Shown here: positions 43,050 to 52,395 of the stretch, one piece after another | Layout: each line of letters starts with the position of its first letter | Numbering within the stretch: the first letter of the stretch is position 1 | Source: Croceibacterium segetis | GTDB taxonomy: Bacteria; Pseudomonadota; Alphaproteobacteria; Sphingomonadales; Sphingomonadaceae | DNA length: 64,000 bases | Direction: 5' to 3' | Assembly: GCF_011320115.1 (NCBI RefSeq) | Contig: NZ_JAANOZ010000012.1 | Coordinates: 28,888 to 92,887 of the forward strand | Translations under genes and position numbers: made by a program | Notes under the pieces: model-generated | The model's database searches: none | Told to the model about the DNA's origin: nothing | Seen by the model: the letters and a program-made list of their open reading frames with translations, nothing else

Positions 43050-45962
43050 ATGACAAGCCAGCTCGACAAGACTTTCGACCCCGCCGCGATCGAGGCGAAA
43101 TGGTACTCCCACTGGGAGACGAACGGCCTGTTCCGGCCCGAGCGGCCCGACGCCGAGCCCTTCACGCTGGTCAACCCGCCGCCCAACGTCACCGGCTCGC
43201 TGCACATCGGTCACGCGCTCGACAACACGCTGCAGGACGTGGTCGTGCGCTACGAGCGGCTGCGCGGCAAGGACGCGCTGTGGGTGGTCGGCACCGACCA
43301 CGCGGGCATCGCCACGCAGATGGTCGTCGAGCGCCAGCTCGAGGAGCGGCAGGACAAGCGCACCAACTATTCGCGCGAGGAATTCGTCGACAAGGTGTGG
43401 GAGTGGAAGGCCGAAAGCGGAGGCCAGATCACCCGCCAGCTCAGGCGCCTTGGCTGCTCGATGGACTGGAGCCGAGAGCAGTTCACGATGGACCCGCACT
43501 TCACGCGCGCGGTGACCAAGGTGTTCGTCGATCTCTACAACGAAGGGCTGATCTACCGCGACAAGCGGCTGGTCAACTGGGACCCCAAGCTCAAGACCGC
43601 GATCAGCGACCTCGAAGTCGAGACACGGGAAATCCAGGGCCATTTCTGGCACCTCAAGTATCCTTTAGCTTCGGGTGACGGGCACATTTCGGTCGCCACC
43701 ACCCGGCCCGAGACGATGCTCGCCGACATGGCCGTGGCGGTGCATCCGAGCGATGAGCGCTATGCCGCGCTGGTGGCCGACGGGGCGCGGGTGAAGCTGC
43801 CGATCACCGGCCGCGAGATCCCCATCGTGTTCGACGAGCACGCCGATCCCGAGCTTGGGTCGGGCGCGGTCAAGATCACTCCCGGGCACGACTTCAACGA
43901 CTTCGAAGTGGGCAAAAGAGTGGGCTTCAAGCCCTCGGAAATGCTCAACATGCTCGACGCAGAAGGCAAGGTCACCCAGACCGCCGACGGCCTGATCCCC
44001 GAAAACCTCGTCGGCCTCGACCGCTTCGAGGCGCGCGAGCGGGTGGTCGAAATGCTCGCCGCGCAAGGGCTGCTCGAAGCGACCGAGGACCGCACCATCC
44101 CGACCCCCTTCGGCGACCGCGGCGGGGTGGTGATCGAGCCGTGGCTGACCGACCAGTGGTACGTCGACGCCGCAACCCTGGCCCAGCCGCCGATGCAGGC
44201 GGTGCGCGAGGGCCGGATCGAAATCGTCCCCAAGAGCTGGGAAAAGACCTTCTTCAACTGGATGGAGAACATCCAGCCGTGGTGCGTGTCGCGGCAGTTG
44301 TGGTGGGGGCATCGGATACCGGCATGGTATGGGACCGCAATCAAGGTGAATGCCGACGAAGACGGCTCTGCCCATCTGGAATTCACCGGACGTCCGAAAG
44401 TCTTCGTCGCGGAGACGGAAGAGCAAGCCCTGGCTCTCGCTCAAGCTTACGTCGATGACCTTGGTCGAGATACGCCCTTGCTCGCAGGCCGGACCGCAGC
44501 TGTGGTCACGACTGAAGAGCTGGACGCTGAGATGGACGCGCTCTGCAATGCTCAAGAAGCGGCGAAATCCAATCTCACAATCTACAATATCTATCGCGAC
44601 GAGGACGTCCTCGATACCTGGTTCTCCAGCGCCCTGTGGCCCTTCGCCACGCTGGGTTGGCCCGAGGAAACTTCCAATCAACCTCCGTTCGCATCGAGCG
44701 AAGTCGAGATGCGGCGCACTGGTGTCTCGACTTCGCTCGACACGAACGGAACGGGGGGGTCCGGGTCGCTCGTCCAGCGCCACTACCCCAACGACCTGCT
44801 CATTTCCGGCTTCGACATCCTGTTCTTCTGGGACGCGCGGATGGCGATGCAGGGGATGCATTTCATGGGCGAGGTGCCGTGGAGACGGCTCTACCTCCAC
44901 GGCCTGGTGCGCGCGCCCGACGGGCAGAAGATGTCCAAGTCGAAGGGCAACGTGGTCGATCCGCTCGGCCTGATCGACAAGTTCGGCGCCGACGCGCTGC
45001 GCTTCTTCATGGCGGCGATGGAAAGCCAGGGCCGCGACATCAAGATGGATGAGAGCCGGGTCGAAGGCTACCGCAACTTCGCCACCAAGCTGTGGAACGC
45101 CACGCGCTTCTGCCAGGCCAACGGCATCGGCGCGAGCCAGTCGGTTGCCGCGCCGCAAGCCACGCTGGCGGTCAACAAGTGGATCGTCGGCGAAGTGGTC
45201 GAGACCCTCGCCGAACTCGACAAGGCGATGGCCGACTTGCGCTTCGACGCTGCTGCGGGCGCGATCTACCACTTCACGTGGGACCGCTTCTGCGACTGGT
45301 ACCTGGAGCTCATCAAGGGCCAGATCGACGCCGAGACCAAGGCCGTCGCCGGCTGGGTGCTCGACCAGATCCTGGTCATGCTGCACCCGTTCATGCCGTT
45401 CATCACCGAGGAGCTGTGGCACGCGCAAGGCGCGCGGCCCTACGAGCTGATCGTGGCGAAGTGGCCGCAGCCGGAGGCCAAGGTCGACAAGGCGGCGAAA
45501 GCCGAGGTCGACTGGCTGATCGAGCTCACCTCCAACTTGCGCGCCGCCAAGAACGAGCTCGGCATCGCCCCCGGCGCGAAGCTCGAAGCGTTCATCGCCA
45601 ACCCGTCGGACCGCGCACGCCAGGGCATTGCCGGCAACTCCGCCGCGCTCGAAAGGCTCGCCCGGCTGTCCGCAGTACACGCCGCCCCAGCCCCGGACGG
45701 CGCCGCTCTGCAAGTCAGCGCGGGCGGCGACCTGTTTGTCATCCCCCTCGAAGGCGTGATCGACATCGACGCCGAAAAGGCGCGGCTGTCGAAAGCGCTC
45801 GAAGCCTCGAGCAAGGAAGCCAAGGCGCTCGAAGGCCGCCTCGCCAACCCGAGCTTCGTCGAACGCGCCAAGCCCGAGGCGGTCGACAAGGCCCGCGCCG
45901 ACCACGCCCACCATGCCGCCGAGGTGGCACGTCTCGAAGCGGCGCTGGCGCGGCTGGGGTAG
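43050..45962 (+). CDS. valS: Valyl-tRNA synthetase, with insertions
   Basis: A 970-residue class Ia aminoacyl-tRNA synthetase. The HIGH motif is at 52-55 (SLHIGHAL), KMSKS at 627-631, and the zone [20 protein letters not shown] precedes a 30-odd residue insertion that carries a palindromic repeat. [18 protein letters not shown] follows normally. A second extension of about 60 residues of higher AT lies near 44338-44600 (residues 430-515), within the editing and connecting region. The C-terminal coiled-coil ([19 protein letters not shown]) is present. The frame is open throughout. Confidence 0.97.
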   Translation: MTSQLDKTFDPAAIEAKWYSHWETNGLFRPERPDAEPFTLVNPPPNVTGSLHIGHALDNTLQDVVVRYERLRGKDALWVVGTDHAGIATQMVVERQLEERQDKRTNYSREEFVDKVWEWKAESGGQITRQLRRLGCSMDWSREQFTMDPHFTRAVTKVFVDLYNEGLIYRDKRLVNWDPKLKTAISDLEVETREIQGHFWHLKYPLASGDGHISVATTRPETMLADMAVAVHPSDERYAALVADGARVKLPITGREIPIVFDEHADPELGSGAVKITPGHDFNDFEVGKRVGFKPSEMLNMLDAEGKVTQTADGLIPENLVGLDRFEARERVVEMLAAQGLLEATEDRTIPTPFGDRGGVVIEPWLTDQWYVDAATLAQPPMQAVREGRIEIVPKSWEKTFFNWMENIQPWCVSRQLWWGHRIPAWYGTAIKVNADEDGSAHLEFTGRPKVFVAETEEQALALAQAYVDDLGRDTPLLAGRTAAVVTTEELDAEMDALCNAQEAAKSNLTIYNIYRDEDVLDTWFSSALWPFATLGWPEETSNQPPFASSEVEMRRTGVSTSLDTNGTGGSGSLVQRHYPNDLLISGFDILFFWDARMAMQGMHFMGEVPWRRLYLHGLVRAPDGQKMSKSKGNVVDPLGLIDKFGADALRFFMAAMESQGRDIKMDESRVEGYRNFATKLWNATRFCQANGIGASQSVAAPQATLAVNKWIVGEVVETLAELDKAMADLRFDAAAGAIYHFTWDRFCDWYLELIKGQIDAETKAVAGWVLDQILVMLHPFMPFITEELWHAQGARPYELIVAKWPQPEAKVDKAAKAEVDWLIELTSNLRAAKNELGIAPGAKLEAFIANPSDRARQGIAGNSAALERLARLSAVHAAPAPDGAALQVSAGGDLFVIPLEGVIDIDAEKARLSKALEASSKEAKALEGRLANPSFVERAKPEAVDKARADHAHHAAEVARLEAALARLG
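44685..44749. repeat. Palindromic repeat inserted in the valS coding sequence
   Basis: A 65-bp imperfect inverted repeat. The left arm begins CCGTTCGCATCGAGCGAAGT (44685) and the right arm ends CTTCGCTCGACACGAACGG (44749); about 24 of 27 arm bases pair. The sequence looks like the intergenic palindromes scattered in sphingomonad genomes. It is read in frame and adds roughly residues 546-567 (with [19 protein letters not shown]) to ValRS. It keeps the frame, so the enzyme is extended and not broken. Confidence 0.8.
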
Positions 45963-46089
45963 CTCAAGCCGGATTTTGTTGGATCAAAATCGCTTTCCTA
46001 CATCGCCTCCGCCTGCCAGCGTGCGGGGCCGTTCGACACTTGTTGGATTCGCCATGCGCCGCCGCGATTTGCGTATTCTGGTTGGAGAA

Positions 46090-46180
46090 GTGTCACCCTG
46101 TCGCGGGAGATATTTTTCCTTTTATATCAATACGCTGAGTGGGCGACACCAGGGTGACAGGGTCCGTAAAGTGTCACCCG
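46090..46180. repeat. Inverted repeats upstream of queE
   Basis: GTGTCACCCTG (46090-46100) and CAGGGTGACAG (46150-46160) are an inverted pair, and a third copy, GTGTCACCCG, sits at 46171-46180 just before the queE GTG start. An AT-rich stretch (about 46110-46131) lies between. This could be an operator or a small repeat element; no preQ1-type riboswitch fold was recognised. Confidence 0.5.
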
Positions 46181-46184
46181 CCCC

Positions 46185-46922
46185 GTGACCCTGGTCCTTG
46201 CCGCCACAAGCCCCGGCGAAGCGGAGATATTCGCCTCGCTCCAGGGCGAAGGCCCCTCGGCCGGCAAGCCGTGCGCGTTCGTGCGGCTGTCGCGCTGCAA
46301 CCTCGCCTGCCAGTGGTGCGACACGGCCTACACCTGGCGCTTTACGGGCGACAACCGGCCGCACCGGTCGGACGAAACCTATGACCGCCAGGCCAACCAG
46401 GTCACGCTGAGCGAGGAGGACGTGGCCGCGCGTATCGCCGCGCTCGGCCAGCCGCGGCTGGTGGTCACTGGCGGCGAGCCGCTGCTGCAGGCGCCCGCCC
46501 TCGCCCGCATGCTGGCGCGGCTGCCCGAAGGCGTCGCGGTCGAGGTCGAGACCAATGGCACCGTCGCCGCCACCCCCGCGCTCGATGCGCTGATCGATCA
46601 GTACAACGTCAGCCCCAAGCTCGCGCATTCGGGCAACCCGGCCGAACTCGCGCTGATCCCCGAGCGCCTCGCCGAATGGGCCGCCAACCCGCGCGCTGCC
46701 TTCAAGTTCGTCATCGCCGAGCCCACCGATATCGCCGAAGTCCTCGCTCTCGCCGAGCGCTTCGCGATTCCCCGGACACGCGTGTGGCTGATGGCGGAGG
46801 GCACCGATGCGGCGACGCTGCACGCCCGCGAGGCATGGCTTGCACAGGAATGCCTCGAGCACCGGTTGACACTGTCCAAGAGACTGCACATCGAACTTTA
46901 CGGGGATACCAGGGGGACTTGA
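46185..46922 (+). CDS. queE: 7-carboxy-7-deazaguanine synthase
   Basis: A 245-residue radical-SAM enzyme making 7-carboxy-7-deazaguanine from 6-carboxytetrahydropterin on the way to queuosine. The cluster motif CNLACQWC gives C38, C42 and C45. FASLQGEGPSAGKPC and VVTGGEPLLQ are typical. The start is a GTG at 46185. It shares its last base with the ATG of the MATE gene and probably forms a two-gene operon. Confidence 0.94.
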   Translation: MTLVLAATSPGEAEIFASLQGEGPSAGKPCAFVRLSRCNLACQWCDTAYTWRFTGDNRPHRSDETYDRQANQVTLSEEDVAARIAALGQPRLVVTGGEPLLQAPALARMLARLPEGVAVEVETNGTVAATPALDALIDQYNVSPKLAHSGNPAELALIPERLAEWAANPRAAFKFVIAEPTDIAEVLALAERFAIPRTRVWLMAEGTDAATLHAREAWLAQECLEHRLTLSKRLHIELYGDTRGT

Positions 46923-48367
46923 TGGCATCGCGAACTCCCATGCGCGGAGACCTGACCGAAGGCCCGATCATGCGCACGCTGCTCATGTTCAGCGTGCCGA
47001 CCCTGATGAGCAGCGTCCTCCAGTCGCTCTCGGGCACGGTCAACTCGATCTGGGTCGGCCGGCTGATCGGCGAAGACGCGCTGGCTGCCACGGCCAACGC
47101 CAACATCATCATGTTCCTCGTCGCCAGCGCGGCGTTTGGTTTCGGCATGGCCGGCACTGTCAAGATCGGCCAGCGCTTCGGCGCGCGCGACATCGACGGC
47201 GCGCGGCGGACCTTCGGCAGCGCGGTCGGCTTTGCCCTGCTGGTGATGGTGGCCATCGCGCTGCTCGGCTGGCTCGGCGCGCCGGCGCTGCTCACCCTGC
47301 TCGATACGCCGGGCAACGCCTATGGCCTGGCGCTGACCTACATCCGGCTGATGTTCGTCTCGCTGCCGTTCATGATGGTCTCGGTGATCCTCACGATGGG
47401 CCTGCGGGGAACCGGCGATGCGCGCACTCCGCTGATCTTCATGGGCGTGACCGTGGCGATTGACATGATCTTCAATCCGATGCTGATCGCCGGCGTCGGC
47501 CCGTTTCCGAAGCTCGGCATCGCCGGCTCGGCGATCTCGACGATCATCGCCAGCCTGGTCTCGTTCTTCGGGATGCTCGTCTACGTGTACCGCAAGGACC
47601 TGCCGCTGCGGCTGCGCGGGGCCGAGCTGAAGTACCTCATGCCCGTGCGCGAGGAGCTGGGCTTCATCGTCCTCAAGGGCATCCCGATGGGCGCGCAGAT
47701 GCTGGTGATGAGCGCCGCGGGGATCATCATCGTCGGCCTGGTCAACCGCGAAGGGCTGATGATGACCGCCGCCTATGGCGCGGCGATGCAGCTGTTCACT
47801 TATGTCCAGATGCCGGCGATGGCGATCGGCGGAGCGGTCAGCGCGATGGCCGCGCAGATGATCGGCGCAAAGAAGTGGGACCGGCTCGACCACGTCACCC
47901 GCGCGGGAGTCTTGGTCAACTTCCTGATGACCGGGGTGCTGACGGCGATCCTGCTGCTGTTCGACCGCGCGGCGCTCGGGCTGTTTCTCGGGCCCGGAAG
48001 CCCGGCGGTGGAAATCGGCCGGCACATCCAGGTGATCTCGGTCTGGAGCTTCATGCTGTTCGGTGTGACGATGGTCTATTCGGCGACGATGCGCGCGGGT
48101 GGCGCGGTGATCGTACCGCTCATCATCATCGCCGTCGCGCTTTATCCGGTGCGCCTCGGCTTCTATTTCCTGACCTACGGCTGGCTCGGCGCCGACGCGA
48201 TCTGGTGGTCGTTCACCGTCGGCTCGATCGCCGGCCTGATCCTCGGCTGGTGGTTCTATCGCTTCTCCAACTGGCGCAAGCACGCGATCCCGGAGACCAG
48301 CGAGGAAGCGCAGGAGCAGTCGCAGGCCGACGGGCAGCCGGCCGGGCGGTACGCCCCGAACCTGTGA
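46922..48367 (+). CDS. MATE family efflux transporter
   Basis: A 481-residue, 12-span inner-membrane pump that exports drugs or metabolites using a Na+ or H+ gradient. Family features are RTLLMFSVPTLMSSVLQSLS and NSIWVGRLIGEDALAATA at the N-terminus, and ILTMGLRGTGDARTPL and FNPMLIAG in the middle. The longer frame was rejected because the ATG at 46922 overlaps the queE stop. Confidence 0.93.
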   Translation: MASRTPMRGDLTEGPIMRTLLMFSVPTLMSSVLQSLSGTVNSIWVGRLIGEDALAATANANIIMFLVASAAFGFGMAGTVKIGQRFGARDIDGARRTFGSAVGFALLVMVAIALLGWLGAPALLTLLDTPGNAYGLALTYIRLMFVSLPFMMVSVILTMGLRGTGDARTPLIFMGVTVAIDMIFNPMLIAGVGPFPKLGIAGSAISTIIASLVSFFGMLVYVYRKDLPLRLRGAELKYLMPVREELGFIVLKGIPMGAQMLVMSAAGIIIVGLVNREGLMMTAAYGAAMQLFTYVQMPAMAIGGAVSAMAAQMIGAKKWDRLDHVTRAGVLVNFLMTGVLTAILLLFDRAALGLFLGPGSPAVEIGRHIQVISVWSFMLFGVTMVYSATMRAGGAVIVPLIIIAVALYPVRLGFYFLTYGWLGADAIWWSFTVGSIAGLILGWWFYRFSNWRKHAIPETSEEAQEQSQADGQPAGRYAPNL

Positions 48368-48799
48368 CTAGCGCACCAGCGCCTTGGGCGACGAGCTGTC
48401 GGGCAGCGTCTCGGGCACGACACCGCGCTTGACGAGCTGGGCATGCAGTCCGGCCGGCTCGGGGAGCTGGTGCGGACGCAGCGGCGGCGGCCGCCCATGG
48501 GTCGTGTCGGGCAAGTGAAAGCCGAGGTGCTCCATCGAGTCCGAACGAAGCGGAACGAGGAACTTGAGGCCGGCATGGCCGCGGTGCTGCCAGACGATCT
48601 CAGCGTCGATCGCCGGCAAGGTGCGCACCCTTAGGCGCAGCATCCACCCATCGGGCAAGCCGTCTTCGGGGCAGATCATCATGCACCCGGTCGTCGAGAT
48701 GTTGCACAGCCGCGACTCCCACGACCGGCCCGCCATCCGGCAGTCGGCGCGCAGGTCGGTCGGAAAGCGAAACGCCGCTCTCTGGTCCACTAGCCCCAT
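48368..48799 (-). CDS. PilZ-like domain protein
   Basis: A 143-residue protein that begins MGLVDQRAAFRFPTDLRADC, with RLCNISTTGCMMICPED matching the second part of a PilZ fold. The first arginine motif is reduced to one arginine before the FRF, so c-di-GMP binding is uncertain. The longer frame upstream lacks conservation. It converges directly on the MATE gene. Confidence 0.75.
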   Translation of the reverse strand: MGLVDQRAAFRFPTDLRADCRMAGRSWESRLCNISTTGCMMICPEDGLPDGWMLRLRVRTLPAIDAEIVWQHRGHAGLKFLVPLRSDSMEHLGFHLPDTTHGRPPPLRPHQLPEPAGLHAQLVKRGVVPETLPDSSSPKALVR

Positions 48800-48900
48800 G
48801 ATTCCCCTTCCCTTTGGCGAAAGGAATAAGGGGCTTTCCCGAAACACCAGTTAACGCCGGGGTGGCGGGAAATTAACCAAGCCGTGCGGCTGGCCGGGTC

Positions 48901-50613
48901 CTATTTGCCCTGGCTGCGCCAGCGCTGGACGGTGCGCTGCACCGCTTCCTCCTCGCCGCCGGACATGCGCCACAGTTCGGTGAAGCTCGGGTCCTCCGAC
49001 GCCGGGCGCTTCACTTCCTCGAGGTTGTCGAACGAAACGCGCATCGGGATCGCCACGCCTTCTCCGCACATGATGCATTCGCGGTTGCGCAGCGCCGGGA
49101 TCGAATCGAGGAAGCCGCGTGCGCCTTCGGGCATCGCCGCCTTGACGAAGGCCTGGTCGCGGTCGTTGTTGAGGCGCATCGAGATGATCGTGCCGCATTG
49201 CGACAGCACGCCCTCGGCAAGGTCCGACGGGCGCTGGGTGATCAGGCCGAGCGAGATGCCGTACTTGCGGCCTTCCTTGGCGATGCGGCTGAGGATGCGG
49301 CCGACCGAACTGCCGTCGGCGTTCTTCTCGTTCGGCACGTAACGGTGCGCTTCTTCGCAGACGAGCAGGATCGGCCGGGTCTTCTCCTCGCGGCCCCAGA
49401 TGGCGAAGTCGAACACCATCCGGCTGAGCACCGCGACCACCGTGCTGGTAATGTCCGACGGGACGCCCGAGACGTCGACGATCGCGATCGGCTTGCCGGC
49501 GCTCGGCATGCGGAAGATCTTGGCGAGGAAGTCGGCCATCGTGTCGCCGACGAGCATGCCGGAGAACATGAACTGGTAGCGCGGATCGGCCTTGAGCTCG
49601 TCGATCTTGGTGCGGATCCGCATGAACGGCGCGGTACTGGTCGCCTTGTCGAGCTTGCCCATCTCGTCCTGGACGATGTTGGTCAGATCCGACAGCAGGT
49701 ACGGGATCGGCGAATCGACGGTGATCTTGCCGATCTGCTCGGCCAGCCGGTTCTTGGCGCGCGCCTTGAGCAGGCACTTGGCGAGAATGTCCGAGTCTTC
49801 CTGCTTGTCGTTGCCGGTCGAGGTGAGGAACACTTCGCAGTGCTCCTCGAAATTCATCAGCCAGTACGGCATCTGCAGGTTGCTGACGTCGAAGATCATG
49901 CCGGTGTTCTTGAACGCCGCGGCGTATTCGCCGTGCGGATCGATCATCACGATGTGACCCTGCGGGGCGGATTCGCAGATGCGGTGGAGGATCAGCGCGG
50001 CGCTGGTCGATTTGCCGGTGCCGGTCGAGCCAAGCAGCGCGAAATGCTTGCCGAGCATGGCGTCCACATAGAGGCCGGCGCGGATGTCGCTTGTCGGGTA
50101 GACGGTGCCGACCTGGATCGAACTGCGGCCGTCGGAGGCATAGATCTGCTTGAGGTCGGCGGTGGTCGCTGGATAGACCATCGCGCCCGGGATGGGATAG
50201 CGGGTGACGCCGCGGCGGAAGCCGTGGATCCGACCGGTGAGCTTTTCCTCGTCGCCCTCGCCCATGAAGTCGATGTTGGCGAGAATTCCGTCGGCGCGGC
50301 GATCCTGCTTCTGGTTGCGCACGCTGGCAAGCAGCCAGCCGTCGTTGGTCTTGATCTTGACCTGGCTGCCGACCTGGCCGGCGAGCGAGACCGAGGGATC
50401 TGGGTCCTTCGAGCATTCGGTCAGGCGCTGAAGATCGAGCGCGATCATCGAACCCGAGCCGGCAATTTCGAGCACTACGCCGATCGGCTGTTGCGCGCTA
50501 TCGGCCGAACCCGCGTGCGAGGCGGGCGTGGGCCGGCGAGCATCCGCCTTCACGGCGCCGGGTTCGGTAGCGGGGTCGAACGTCTGAAATTGCTGCGTCG
50601 GCATGTCGGTCAT
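48901..50613 (-). CDS. HerA-like ATPase (DUF87)
   Basis: A 570-residue HerA/FtsK-type DNA-translocating ATPase. Walker A is GSTGTGKST (195-203), Walker B is near RPILLVCEEAHRYV, and an arginine-rich sensor-like ITQRPSDLAEGVL follows. An N-terminal HAS-barrel (about 40-150) precedes it. Such proteins pair with a NurA nuclease in archaea or act alone in bacterial DNA metabolism and defence; no NurA or SIR2 partner is coded beside it, so a housekeeping role is likelier. Confidence 0.9.
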   Translation of the reverse strand: MTDMPTQQFQTFDPATEPGAVKADARRPTPASHAGSADSAQQPIGVVLEIAGSGSMIALDLQRLTECSKDPDPSVSLAGQVGSQVKIKTNDGWLLASVRNQKQDRRADGILANIDFMGEGDEEKLTGRIHGFRRGVTRYPIPGAMVYPATTADLKQIYASDGRSSIQVGTVYPTSDIRAGLYVDAMLGKHFALLGSTGTGKSTSAALILHRICESAPQGHIVMIDPHGEYAAAFKNTGMIFDVSNLQMPYWLMNFEEHCEVFLTSTGNDKQEDSDILAKCLLKARAKNRLAEQIGKITVDSPIPYLLSDLTNIVQDEMGKLDKATSTAPFMRIRTKIDELKADPRYQFMFSGMLVGDTMADFLAKIFRMPSAGKPIAIVDVSGVPSDITSTVVAVLSRMVFDFAIWGREEKTRPILLVCEEAHRYVPNEKNADGSSVGRILSRIAKEGRKYGISLGLITQRPSDLAEGVLSQCGTIISMRLNNDRDQAFVKAAMPEGARGFLDSIPALRNRECIMCGEGVAIPMRVSFDNLEEVKRPASEDPSFTELWRMSGGEEEAVQRTVQRWRSQGK

Positions 50614-50687
50614 GAAGTCACGGTTCCCGCCAAGAAAATCAGCCTCGCAGCTACCGCGACGAGGTTAAGATCGGGTCAATCGTGAAG

Positions 50688-51443
50688 TTAGATGAACGCA
50701 AAAAGCCGGTGGGCGAGCCAACCCATGGCAAGCGAGAGGGCAACCGCGACCAACCCGTAGAGGAACGAATCGTTCTGCGCGTAGTCGGCCACGAGACGCT
50801 CGAAGCCGCGCTTGTGGACCTCGACCTCGGCGCTGGCGGACGCGATCACCCGGCCGCGGGCGATCGCGAAAGTTTCTGCGGTGTAGCGGCCGGTCTGGAC
50901 GTTCGACGGCAGGGCGATGCGCGCCTGATAGAGCACCTGCTCGCTGATCGAGACCCCCTTCGGGTCCTCGCGGTAGAGGCCCTCGCGGCCGCGCATCTCA
51001 ACCAAACCCCGGGTGAAGCGCGCCTGCTCGGCCGGATCGATCGAGCCGATCGGCGACAACTGCAGGTAATCGAGCCCAAGCTCGTAAATCGCCGCCGTTC
51101 GCTCGTCGACGATCTCGCTGATCGGCCTCGAACTCGCCACTGCGAAATACGACGGAGCGGAACGGAACGCAGTGCTGTCGGCGTTGATCCAGATGCCGAG
51201 AATCTTCTGCTTCTCGCGCAGCCGGATCGGATCGGTCGGACCCTTGAGGACGACAACGATGTCGTAATCGCGACCGGCGCGGCGGCCGTCCGGCTCGAGG
51301 ATGGCCCCGAACAGCAGCAACTCGGTGCCGATGAAGCCTTGCCGCACCTGGACCTCGTGCTGCGAGACTTCCGGCACGAGAATCGGATCGCGCGCCCCGA
51401 CAAGGGCCATGAACGCCAGCAGCGCGAGCGCGACGCGGGTCAC
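50688..51443 (-). CDS. TIGR02186 family exported membrane protein
   Basis: A 251-residue protein with a signal peptide (MTRVALALLAFMALVGARD) and a C-terminal membrane span (SFLYGLVAVALSLAMGWLA). The interior has VSQHEVQVRQGFIGTELLLF and ASAEVEVHKRGFERLVADY. It is a constant companion of TauE/SafE-type exporters in alphaproteobacteria, and the gene overlaps the exporter gene by 4 bp here too. Confidence 0.85.
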   Translation of the reverse strand: MTRVALALLAFMALVGARDPILVPEVSQHEVQVRQGFIGTELLLFGAILEPDGRRAGRDYDIVVVLKGPTDPIRLREKQKILGIWINADSTAFRSAPSYFAVASSRPISEIVDERTAAIYELGLDYLQLSPIGSIDPAEQARFTRGLVEMRGREGLYREDPKGVSISEQVLYQARIALPSNVQTGRYTAETFAIARGRVIASASAEVEVHKRGFERLVADYAQNDSFLYGLVAVALSLAMGWLAHRLFAFI

Positions 51444-52351
51444 AGCGGCACCACCGAATAGATTTCGCCCGGGCGCACGCCGAGCTGGAAAGCCATCGCT
51501 ATCGCCACCGCGAGAACGATCGCCGCAAGGATCAGGCGGAGAATTTCGGGTTTTGCGGAGACGGCGATCTTGGCGCCCACTTGCGCCCCGGTGACCGAGC
51601 CGAGCAGCAGCAGCCCGGCTAGCACCATGTCGACCGCGTGGGTCGTCAGCGCGTGCATCATCGTCGCCGCCATGGTCGTGAACAGGATCTGGAACAGCGA
51701 TGTGCCGACGACCACCCCGGCGCTCATACCGAGCACGTAGAGCATCGCCGGCACCAGGATGAAGCCGCCGCCGACGCCCATCAGCGTGGTCAGTACGCCG
51801 ATCACGATGCCCAGGATCAGCGGCGCAAAGGGCGAGATGTACAGCCCGGAGCGATAGAAACGCCAGCGCATCGGCAAGCTGCTCACCAGCGGATGGTGGC
51901 GCCGCTTGGCCGCTCGCCGTGGCGCGCCTTCCTTGTGCCGCAATGCCTGCAGGCTCTCACGCCCCATCAACGAGCCGATCGTCCCGAGCAGGACCACGTA
52001 GAGCAGGTTGATTACGGTATCGATCTGGCCGATCGACTGGAGCAGGTTGAAGATGCCGCTGCCGATCAGGGTGCCGAGAATGCCGCCGGCGACCATCACC
52101 GCGCCCATCTGGTAATCGACCCCGTTGCGGCGGCTATAGGCGAACAGGCCCGAGACGCTGGCACCGGTCACGGTGGTCGCCGTCGAGGCCGCCGCCACCG
52201 TCGGCGGGATGCCGTAGAAGATCAGCAGCGGTGTCGTCAGAAAGCCGCCGCCGACGCCAAAAATCCCCGAGAGGATTCCGGTGATCGCACCAAGCAGGAT
52301 GATCACCAGCCCGTTGACCGCGAGGTTCGCGATGGGGAGGTAGACGTGCAT
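51440..52351 (-). CDS. TauE/SafE-family sulfite/organosulfonate exporter
   Basis: A 303-residue permease with about eight spans in two similar halves. LGAITGILSGIFGVGGGFLTT and IVIGVLTTLMGVGGGFILVP, quoted in parts as ITGILSGIFGVGGGFLTT and GVLTTLMGVGGGFILVP, are the hallmark repeats. The substrate is likely sulfite or a sulfonate by family. It is coupled to the TIGR02186 gene. Confidence 0.9.
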   Translation of the reverse strand: MHVYLPIANLAVNGLVIILLGAITGILSGIFGVGGGFLTTPLLIFYGIPPTVAAASTATTVTGASVSGLFAYSRRNGVDYQMGAVMVAGGILGTLIGSGIFNLLQSIGQIDTVINLLYVVLLGTIGSLMGRESLQALRHKEGAPRRAAKRRHHPLVSSLPMRWRFYRSGLYISPFAPLILGIVIGVLTTLMGVGGGFILVPAMLYVLGMSAGVVVGTSLFQILFTTMAATMMHALTTHAVDMVLAGLLLLGSVTGAQVGAKIAVSAKPEILRLILAAIVLAVAIAMAFQLGVRPGEIYSVVPL

Positions 52352-52395
52352 GCCGTGACCTACCGCATGCTGGCGGGCTTATGAAGGCGCGAGCC

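Noticed and set aside
48901..50613. HerA-like ATPase as part of a SIR2-HerA or NurA-HerA defence system
   Set aside because: No SIR2, NurA or other effector gene stands next to it, and the neighbours are core genes.
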